From positions 1-51,319 of the forward strand of contig NZ_JAGSOH010000045.1 of the NCBI RefSeq assembly GCF_018139625.1: a stretch of 51,319 bases of DNA. Direction: 5' to 3'. Of the stretch, positions 26,204 through 32,822 are shown piece by piece (the first letter of the stretch is position 1; every line of letters starts with the position of its first letter). Under the pieces are notes generated by a model, which did no database searches, was not told the origin of the DNA, and worked only from the letters and a program-made list of their open reading frames with translations. The position numbers and the translations under genes are program-made. This DNA is from Actinospica acidithermotolerans. GTDB taxonomy: Bacteria; Actinomycetota; Actinomycetes; Streptomycetales; Catenulisporaceae.

Positions 26204-26889
26204 TGGCCGACAACAGGGGCGTACTGCTGCCCGTTTACATCCTCGCGGACGAGTCATTTTCGATGAAGTCCTTGGAGAAGGACCTTAACGAGGGGCTGGC
26301 CTCACTGCACGAGTCGCTGCGCACCGAACCGATGACCGCGGCGAAGGTGCGTGTCGCGGTGCTCGGCTTCTCCGACGACGTGGCGGTTCGGATGAAGCTG
26401 ACCGATGTGCGCACCGAGCGAGAGCTGCCGCGAGTCGCCATTCGCGGAGGGACCAGCTATGCCGCCGCGTTCCAAGACCTGCTCACCCGGATCCCCGGTG
26501 ATGTGGCGTACCTCAAGGGCGAGGGATATAAGGTGCACCGGCCGACGGTGTTCTTCCTGAGCGACGGCCAGCCGACCGACGGCGAGGGCTCGTGGCAGAT
26601 CCCGCACCAGCAGCTCATCGACAAGTCACGGACGCCGGTCGCGCCGAACGTCATCGCGTTCGGCCTCGGCCAGGCGCTGGCCGAGACGATCCTCGCCGTC
26701 GCCACCCGACCGGACTTCGCGTTCATGGCGGTGCCCGGGGTGAATCTGGGCGAGGCGATCAGGAAGTTCTTCGAAACGCTGACCTCTAGCGTCGTCGAGT
26801 CCGGCCGGGCCATCGCCAACGGAGACCCCGAGGTCGTGATCGAACGGCCGGATCCGGACGTCGTCCGGATGGCGATCGACTTCGTGTGA
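26203..26889 (+). CDS. vWA-domain protein, TerY-like
   Basis: A 228-residue single vWA domain with a complete metal-ion-dependent adhesion site: DESFS at 16-20, Thr84 in RGGTSYAAAF, and Asp121 in VFFLSDGQPTDGEG. TerY-like vWA proteins occur together with a PP2C phosphatase and a kinase in the so-called TerY-P triad, and the next two genes are exactly those, so the triad is complete here. The vWA is usually taken as the partner or substrate whose phosphorylation is switched. The ATG lies in the TGATG overlap with the preceding gene, and its own TGA overlaps the PP2C start. It is a paralogue of the C-terminal half of the preceding protein. Confidence 0.82.
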   Translation: MADNRGVLLPVYILADESFSMKSLEKDLNEGLASLHESLRTEPMTAAKVRVAVLGFSDDVAVRMKLTDVRTERELPRVAIRGGTSYAAAFQDLLTRIPGDVAYLKGEGYKVHRPTVFFLSDGQPTDGEGSWQIPHQQLIDKSRTPVAPNVIAFGLGQALAETILAVATRPDFAFMAVPGVNLGEAIRKFFETLTSSVVESGRAIANGDPEVVIERPDPDVVRMAIDFV

Positions 26890-28058
26890 GTGACGGCATG
26901 CCCTTCTGGAAGAGCAGGGAAGATCAGATCGCGGAGTCCGGCGAGGCTCCGCCGTCCGAGGCGGCACACCGATCGGGTGGTCGCGTGCTGGGCGACGGTG
27001 CCTCGATGGTGGGACACGAAGAACAGCTCTCGCAGCACGAGCAGCGTCACCTCGCGGCACGGGAGACGGGGCGGCGGCCTTGGCGTTCGCCCGGAGAACC
27101 GGCCCCGGGACGGCACGCGGAGCCACCGCAGCCGCGACCCGAGGCACCCGGCATCGGAATCCGATACCCCGTCAGAGACTGGACGCCCATTGTGGTGGAC
27201 AGGGCGATCAGCAAGTTCGAACCCCAGCCTCCGATCCGGACCGGACTCAATCGCGCCGATACCGAATTCGACGGCTGGAGCAGTCCCGAACTGACCCTGC
27301 GTTCGGCCTCGGTCCGTGGCTACCTACACCGGCACAACGGCAAGCCGCGGCAGGACGCCGTCGAGACGGCCTACCACCCCAGGACCAGGACCGTCGTGTT
27401 CGCCGTGGCCGACGGGGTCTCGAGCGCCCCGCGGGCCGAACTCGGCGCGGTGGTGGCCTGCCAGGCCTTTGTTGCCAACCTTATCCACCAGTTGGACCTA
27501 GGACAGGTCATCGAATGGCAGCAGGCAGTTGACTCCACGGTCGACGCCCTGCTCGTCGAGGGTTCCCGTCTGCCCGGTGTGACGGCCGGAGATCCATCAC
27601 AGATCGAGCGGCAGCTCGCCACGACGCTGGTGGCGGGGACGATCTGGCCGACCGACGACGGCATGCTGCTGACGGTGCTGCAGATCGGGGATTCCACAGC
27701 GTGGATTCTCGACCGGGAGGGCTACCATCCGTTGCTCGCCTCGAAGAACGAGCGGCCGGGCGGTGTGGTTTCGAACGCGGTCTCGCCGCTGCCGCGCCGT
27801 CCGCAGGGTCCCATCGCCCAGGCCCGGTTGAACCTCACGCCCGGCCAGGTCCTGCTTGTGGGCACGGACGGTTTCGGAGACCCGCTGGGCGACGGCGACG
27901 GGCTGGTGGGCGAGCTGTTCCGCCACCATCTGCTCCCCGGTCCGCCTCCGGCCGTGGGCCTCGCCCACCTGCTTGACTTCTCCAGGGAGCTCTTCGACGA
28001 CGACAGGACCCTGCTCGCGCTATGGCCGCTCGCGCAAGCCCGGGGGAGTTCGGGATGA
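26886..28058 (+). CDS. PP2C-family protein phosphatase
   Basis: A 390-residue protein. The first ~130 residues are charged and Pro/Arg-rich, probably disordered. The PP2C domain (~135-370) shows KPRQDAVE, VFAVADGVSSAPRAELGAVV, LQIGDSTAWILDREG, VLLVGTDGFGDPLGDGDG and LFDDDRTLLALWPL, giving the metal-binding aspartates. It should dephosphorylate Ser/Thr residues, most likely those put on by the kinase encoded directly downstream, completing a phosphorylation switch with the vWA protein. The GTG at 26886 overlaps the previous stop by 4 bp, and its stop overlaps the ATG of the kinase gene. No membrane segment is seen. Confidence 0.85.
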   Translation: MSDGMPFWKSREDQIAESGEAPPSEAAHRSGGRVLGDGASMVGHEEQLSQHEQRHLAARETGRRPWRSPGEPAPGRHAEPPQPRPEAPGIGIRYPVRDWTPIVVDRAISKFEPQPPIRTGLNRADTEFDGWSSPELTLRSASVRGYLHRHNGKPRQDAVETAYHPRTRTVVFAVADGVSSAPRAELGAVVACQAFVANLIHQLDLGQVIEWQQAVDSTVDALLVEGSRLPGVTAGDPSQIERQLATTLVAGTIWPTDDGMLLTVLQIGDSTAWILDREGYHPLLASKNERPGGVVSNAVSPLPRRPQGPIAQARLNLTPGQVLLVGTDGFGDPLGDGDGLVGELFRHHLLPGPPPAVGLAHLLDFSRELFDDDRTLLALWPLAQARGSSG

Positions 28059-29698
28059 TGCCGCTGCGGCTCGCCGATCTGAACCTCGGCAGCGTGCTGG
28101 GCAGGGGCGGTCAGGGGGTCGTCTACGCGGTGCGGAACCTGCGCATCGACCAGTGCTGGGACGCCGTGTACAAGGAGTACAAGCCGTCCGTGCTGGCCGC
28201 GGCGGATCTCGTCGCCCTGGAGCAGGTGGTCGAGGCGCTCCCGGCATTCGCGACCACGGACGCCGCTTGGCTACGGGACAACAGCGCGTGGCCCGCAGGC
28301 CTAGTGCAGGACGGCGGCCGGATCACCGGCTTCCTGATGCGCGCAGTGCCGCCGGACTTCTTCTTCACGCCGCTCTCGCTCAGTTCGACGACACAGAACA
28401 AACCGAAGCTGTCCGCCTTCGAGTTCCTGTTCAACGATGAGTCGTACATGGCTGACATCGGTCTTCGGATTACCGACCACGACCGGCTTATGCTGCTGGC
28501 CTTCCTCGCCGGTTCGCTGCATCGGATGCATCGACTCGGCATCGCGATCGGCGATCTGTCGCCGAAGAACCTGCTGTTTCGGGTCGGCGCTAGGCCCGCC
28601 TGCTTCTTCATCGACTGCGACGCGATGCGGGTGGCGGGGAGCAGCGTCCTGCCACAGGTGGAGACACCTGACTGGGAGCTGCCCACCGGCGAGGAACTCG
28701 CGACCCCGGCTGGCGACGTCTACAAGCTGGGGCTGCTCGCCATCCGGCTCTTCGACCGGAATCAGAACTCGAAAGACCTATGCGCGCTCGAAGCCATCTC
28801 GAAAGAACTCGGTGAACTGGCGATGCGCAGCCTCGACGACAATCCCGCCAGGCGCCCGCTGCCGGTGGAATGGCTCGAGTCGCTCTACCCTGCGGCGCAG
28901 GCGCTACCGACCGCACCGGTAAGTTCGGCGACCACCGCTACCAACGCCGCGCAGACCACGCGGATGCCGGTCGCCGCTGGTATGTACGGTCCGGGCCCGC
29001 AGCAGTTCACTCCGGCTCCGGGACAGCAGCCGGTCGGCGTCGGACCCGCTCGACCCGGCAACGCGGGCCTTCGCGCGTTCGGCGCCACACTCGCAGCTGC
29101 GGCCGTCCTCGCAGGTCTGATCGCCGCGGGCGTCGGAATCGACCACGCCGTGCGCGACAGTCAGCGGGCTGCGGCCACGGGCGCCGTGTCGTCGACACCT
29201 ACTGACACTGGTAATGCCGCCGTGATGCCGACTTCCGACAGTCCCACCGCCGCGCCCGCCACGACGGCGCCCACCAGTGTGGGCATCGTTCAGATTGCCC
29301 CGTCCCTCGCCTCGGATCCTCGGGCCGAGCAGGTGGCGGGCATGTTCAACACCTACTTCCAAGGAATCGACACGAAGAATTACGCGCAGGCCGTCAACGA
29401 GTACGACCCGTCCGGAGTGGTGGATCCGACCAACTCGACGCAGGTGAGCGACTTCGAGAAGGGCGTATCCACCAGCAACGATTCCCAGATCGACCTGCTC
29501 GCCCTCGCGCCCTCGGGCAGTGGTGCGGCGGCAACCGCGCAGTTGACGTTCCAGAGTCATCAGTCACCCGGATACGGGCCGCAGGGCAACACCGACGAGA
29601 CCTGCACGGACTGGAACCTGACCTACACGCTGTCGCAATCCTCTGCGGGAGTCTACCTGATCCTGGGGACCCAGTCCGCAAGCGATTCGGCCTGTTGA
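28055..29698 (+). CDS. Membrane-anchored Ser/Thr protein kinase with extracytoplasmic domain
   Basis: A 547-residue protein. The kinase domain has Gly-loop LGRGGQGVVYAV (~15-26), Lys in AVYKEYKP, catalytic loop GIAIGDLSPKNLLF (Asp in place of HRD context) and metal-binding FFIDCDAM instead of DFG, the pattern of the kinases found with PP2C and vWA partners. A Pro/Thr-rich linker leads to one membrane helix near residue 342 (ATLAAAAVLAGLIAAGVGI). The outer part ends in a ~125-residue NTF2-like domain (VAGMFNTYFQGIDTKNYAQA to SDSAC) with two cysteines that may pair. It may sense an outside cue and phosphorylate the vWA proteins. ATG 28055 follows GGGGGAG; ATG 28058 is equally possible. It ends the operon. 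Confidence 0.8.
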   Translation: MMPLRLADLNLGSVLGRGGQGVVYAVRNLRIDQCWDAVYKEYKPSVLAAADLVALEQVVEALPAFATTDAAWLRDNSAWPAGLVQDGGRITGFLMRAVPPDFFFTPLSLSSTTQNKPKLSAFEFLFNDESYMADIGLRITDHDRLMLLAFLAGSLHRMHRLGIAIGDLSPKNLLFRVGARPACFFIDCDAMRVAGSSVLPQVETPDWELPTGEELATPAGDVYKLGLLAIRLFDRNQNSKDLCALEAISKELGELAMRSLDDNPARRPLPVEWLESLYPAAQALPTAPVSSATTATNAAQTTRMPVAAGMYGPGPQQFTPAPGQQPVGVGPARPGNAGLRAFGATLAAAAVLAGLIAAGVGIDHAVRDSQRAAATGAVSSTPTDTGNAAVMPTSDSPTAAPATTAPTSVGIVQIAPSLASDPRAEQVAGMFNTYFQGIDTKNYAQAVNEYDPSGVVDPTNSTQVSDFEKGVSTSNDSQIDLLALAPSGSGAAATAQLTFQSHQSPGYGPQGNTDETCTDWNLTYTLSQSSAGVYLILGTQSASDSAC

Positions 29699-29699
29699 A

Positions 29700-29960
29700 C
29701 GCCGCCCGCGACCTCGCTACCACGGCTGTGCCGGAGTTGTTGTAAAGGTAAGTCGAGAACTGATTGATCGGCGCCGTCGGGATGTCGTCCACGCCACTTA
29801 TCTGAAAGCTGATGTGGCTCTTCGGCCCGAGCTTGCCCTTCGCGGTGCGGGTTCCGTTGCGCGTGTCCAGCAGCCGGGTCGGCCGCCGTCTGGCCCACCG
29901 AGAAGTTGAGGTTCGACGTGCCGGGTAACTGCGTGTGTGCGCCCGACACGACCTCGGCCG
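29700..29960 (-). pseudogene. Fragment of a cell-surface repeat protein
   Basis: On the minus strand, one frame reads QLPGTSNLNFSVGQTAADPA. The next frame then reads RLLDTRNGTRTAKGKLGPKS, HISFQISGVDDIPTAPINQF and YLYNNSGTAVVARS. LDTRNGT followed by KGKLGPKSHISFQISGVDxI, and SNLNFSVGQT, are signature pieces of beta-rich repeats in large secreted actinobacterial proteins. Only about one repeat survives, in at least two frames, next to a decayed membrane-effector gene. It is debris from an older gene, not a functional unit. The family identification is by recognition of the repeat words. Confidence 0.5.
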
Positions 29961-30186
29961 AGCCTCCGCGGCTGTGCTCTTCTTCGTGGTCTGCTGGGCG
30001 CGTGTGTGCGCCGTGGTCGTGCTCGCCTCGGACGCCGCCGCCGCTGCGGATGCCCGTAGTGGTCGATAATTCGGCCACCGGTCTTGACCTGCTGCTTTGG
30101 CGGCGTGGTGGTCAGCGCTCGTGTGTGTCTCGTTGGTGTACCGGGCGATGGTCACGGTGCTGTCGTGGTTGGTGCTGTTGGCCTGG

Positions 30187-30487
30187 CCAACGTCGTGGCA
30201 GCACTCCCATGCCGGCGCAGAGCGCGCAGGCCAGCAGTTGCGCGGCACAGACGATCGCTACGACCACGGTCCAGGCTGTCGGTGTATGCGTGCCGTGCAC
30301 GATACTGAACAACGCGCCACTCGCCACACCCGCTGCTCCCAGGATGAGGCCCGCCTTGGCGTCGGCTTCGCCGTTTCGAACTTCCGGTGCATTCGAGCAG
30401 GCGCCAAGCCTGGTCCCGCGACGGCGGGATCGGCGGCGGCGCGCCCGGGCGCGCCTCGCTCCGAACTTGCCGAAGCGCACGTGTCAT
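30187..30487 (-). pseudogene. Decayed Pycsar-effector-like membrane gene (module 3)
   Basis: One minus-strand frame reads RDQAWRLLECT, matching PERAWRVFDAT of the intact module 1 effector. After a frame change near 30386 another reads NGEADAKAGLILGAAGVASG, ALFSIVHGTHTPTAW and VAIVCAAQLLACALCAGMGV, matching ADGKAGLTLGSAGVVGGVLF and the second membrane helix. The NPIFFGDIA motif and the C-terminal helix are gone. It is transcribed away from the module 3 Crp gene, whereas in module 1 the effector is co-directional with the cyclase. It shows that module 3 once carried, or was next to, the same effector type. Confidence 0.6.
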
Positions 30488-30706
30488 CGCGCATCCCCCC
30501 TCCCCGTCCAGTCAGCCGCGGACGCGACGGCGATCGATCGCGCACGGCGCGCGCTGCGGGGCGCACACGGCGCGCGCCCCGCCGTGTTCCGCGCTCCGAG
30601 TGCCGTGTGTATTTCCACCCCCACCCTGTGAAAGCACGGACGCGGCGAAACGCGGCAGGTCAGAATCGGGGGAATGTCCGATCCTCCCACGACAACGGAG
30701 GAAAGC
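30488..30706. promoter_or_regulatory. Upstream region of the module 3 Crp gene
   Basis: About 220 bases between the decayed effector (minus) and the Crp gene (plus), so it is a divergent control region. No clean -10 box is visible. The sequence just before ATG 30707 contains GGAGGAA at good spacing. That decides the start: an upstream in-frame ATG at 30674 has its purine run touching the start codon and is a poor site. Confidence 0.4.
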
Positions 30707-31456
30707 ATGGGGAGTGCTTTCGATCAGGATGTGCGGGCTCTGATCGACTCGTGTCAAGCCGATTGGCTGCCGTCCAGTTTCCTGGGCCGGCTGCCACGGC
30801 CGGCGCTCGACGCGTTCCAGGCCGCAGGAACGCTCGTCCGCTTCAGGCCCAAGGAGATCCTGATCACCGAGGACGACGCGGAGACCGACGTCTTCCTGCT
30901 GCTGTCGTCCTGTGTGAAGGTCACCGCCGCGCTCGACGCCGACGGCCACGCGCTGCTAGCCATCCGGGTGGGCGGCGACATCGTCGGCGAGATCGCGGCG
31001 ACGGACGGGGGACGGCGTGTTGCCACGGTCCGGGCCTGCGGGCGAGAACCCGTCTACGCGATCCGGCTGGCCCAAGCCGACTTCCACCGCGAAGCCTCGG
31101 CCTACCCGGACGTGCTCCTACGCCTGTCGGGGGCGATCGGCCGCAAACTGCGCACGGCTACGCGACGGCGCGTGGACTACTCGGGCCAGCCCCCGCTGAT
31201 CCGCCTGGCCCGCGTTCTGGTCGAACTCGCCGACGACTACGGGCAGCCGCTCGGCGGCAAGAGCATCATGATCGGTGTCGATCTGACCAAACTCGAACTG
31301 GGCACGCTGGTCGGAGTCACTCAGACCACTGCGGAGCGGGCTCTGCGCACGATGCGCGAACAAGGGCTGATCGACACGCGCGGCCGTCGGCCGATCGTCC
31401 GGGACGCAGAAGCGATGCGAGCCCTCGCCCGGCCGCTCTCCCAGACCGACAAATGA
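30707..31456 (+). CDS. Crp/Fnr-type transcriptional regulator (module 3)
   Basis: A 249-residue intact protein. The cyclic-nucleotide-binding roll spans ~40-125: FRPKEILITEDDAETDVFLL and GGDIVGEIAATDGGRRVATV. The Arg of the phosphate-binding cassette is kept, but the usual Ser/Thr after it is Val, which may change ligand preference. A C-terminal winged HTH follows, with LTKLELGTLVGVTQTTAERA and LRTMREQGLIDTRGRRPIVR. It is the closest intact relative of the decayed module 2 regulator. The start at 30707 is set by GGAGGAA. The cyclase-like gene follows on the same strand after 127 bp that contain a repeated CTGCGTAC. It is likely a local regulator of the module (inference from position). Confidence 0.85.
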   Translation: MGSAFDQDVRALIDSCQADWLPSSFLGRLPRPALDAFQAAGTLVRFRPKEILITEDDAETDVFLLLSSCVKVTAALDADGHALLAIRVGGDIVGEIAATDGGRRVATVRACGREPVYAIRLAQADFHREASAYPDVLLRLSGAIGRKLRTATRRRVDYSGQPPLIRLARVLVELADDYGQPLGGKSIMIGVDLTKLELGTLVGVTQTTAERALRTMREQGLIDTRGRRPIVRDAEAMRALARPLSQTDK

Positions 31457-31492
31457 CGGTTTAACAGAACTCTCGGACCGAACCGGCCGATA

Positions 31493-31516
31493 CTGCGTAC
31501 CTACGTATCTGCGTAC
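31493..31516 (+). promoter_or_regulatory. Candidate operator: CTGCGTAC repeat
   Basis: CTGCGTAC occurs at 31493-31500 and again at 31509-31516, a 16-bp period. Between the copies lies CTACGTAT, so a TACGTA-like core is reiterated. It sits in the short gap between the Crp and cyclase-like genes of module 3, where a binding site for the regulator would be expected. Function is inferred from position and repetition. Confidence 0.35.
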
Positions 31517-31583
31517 TCGGACGGTCTGCCTCGCCGAGCGGGAGGGGGCGGTCCGGCCTCGCTGCGACCGTCGGGAGAGCCCG

Positions 31584-32331
31584 TTGCGCCACTCAGTGTC
31601 CGACCGCGTACGTCGGTTGATAACTTTCGACGACATCCGCGGATACCACAACCACAGCACGACCGCGCAGCAACTGCTGCTGATGTCGGTCGACGCCGCG
31701 CGACGGCGCGCCGCGCAGAATGTCGGCCTCGATCGCGGAGCAGCGGACATCCAGTCGCACGGCGACGGGGAGATGGTCCGGTGGCCCGAGGACGTCACGG
31801 CCGTCGCGGTGTTGAACGACTATGTCCGAGAACTGTGTTCCGAGTTGGCCTCGCTCAACCGGGAGAGGCCCGAAGGCCGACCGATCCAGTTACGCATGGC
31901 CGTGGTCGACGGATACTCCGCGCTGGAGGGCGACAACCTCGCCGGCCGTGGGCCCGTCACCGCATCGCGACTGCTCGACGCCAAGCGGTTGCGCGAGGCG
32001 CTCGCGCTCGCGCCGGGCCACCCTCTCGCTGTGATCACCACGGACGAGATCTACCAGAATATCGTCGCGGACCCGTACCGCCAACTGCAGCCCGAGGACT
32101 ATGTCCGGGTTCTGGTACGCAACGACCGCAAGGACTTCGCACAGACCGCCTGGCTGACCGTGCGCCAGCCGGGCCGAGCAAGACCGACGGGCCGCGCACC
32201 GATCCCCGACCCGAAAGCGGCCCGCCCGCAGGCAGCCGGTATGTCCAGCACAACACGCCCGGCGCCGGCGGCATCGTCTTCGCCTCGCAGGGCGGCGTCC
32301 AGAACAACACCATCGAGAAGGGTGCCGATCG
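31584..32331 (+). pseudogene. Class III nucleotidyl-cyclase-like gene, frameshifted and 3'-truncated (module 3)
   Basis: The frame from TTG 31584 (GGGAGAG just upstream) gives LITFDDIRGYHNH with Asp16/17, HGDGEMVRWPEDV with Asp61, and GPVTASRLLDA with Arg129. The transition-state Asn is Val, as in module 1 where it is Ile. LVRNDRKDFAQTAWLTVRQP closes the domain. Near 32220 coding character moves to another frame, which reads SRYVQHNTPGAGGIVFASQG, a typical tail of this family. At about 32331 the gene meets a transposase remnant on the other strand and is lost. The N-terminal 200 residues could still be made. The frameshift may be real or a sequencing error. Confidence 0.65.
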
Positions 32332-32739
32332 GCCATACTCCCGGTTCTTGCCGGAGTACCACGCGTCGATCTCGCGGCCCTTCTTCGAAACTTTCGTCTC
32401 GGCCAGTCGATCGGTCGCCATCAGTGTGCCGTCCAGGATCAGATAAGCGCATCTCGCGGCTTTCGCCGCTTCCAGCGCCTCCTGCAGATCAGGGGCCTCA
32501 TCCGAGAGGACCTCAAGAACCTCGTCGCGGTAGCGATACGCGGTGGTGCGCGAGAGGCCGAAGCCGGCCCCGAGCCGCTTGACGTCGCACCGATCGCGCA
32601 GCCACGTGGGGGAGTGGTGGGCGCGCTGGAGTTGTACCCGCAGCAGCATCGGCGCGATGTCGGTCCGCGTAGGGATCGCGCATCGACGTGCCCTGAGGAA
32701 ATTTCTCATTTTGCGTGTCTGCGGCATGCTGCGGTGCAA
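32332..32739 (-). pseudogene. IS5-family-like transposase, N-terminal remnant
   Basis: The minus strand encodes about 136 residues: MLLRVQLQRAHHSPTWLRDR, LGAGFGLSRTTAYRYRDEVL (an HTH), AYLILDGTLMATDRLAETKV (carrying the first catalytic Asp) and DAWYSGKNREYG. These are the N-terminal and first DDE parts of IS5-like (DDE_Tnp_4) transposases. After REYG the frame no longer resembles the family and enters the 3' end of the cyclase-like gene. The catalytic core is therefore truncated and the element is dead. The remnant separates the module 3 cyclase from the STAND genes. Confidence 0.7.
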
Positions 32740-32822
32740 CTATGAGATTTGGAGGTTCGCCGTGTCCGCGTCGCGTTCGAGGGGGATGAGTTGCTTTCAT
32801 CGACGTCGCCACTGGCCGCACG

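Noticed and set aside
32700-32822. Promoter for the STAND pair in the gap after the transposase remnant
   Set aside because: No -35/-10 pair stands out, and the start codon itself lacks a good ribosome-binding site, so nothing specific can be claimed.
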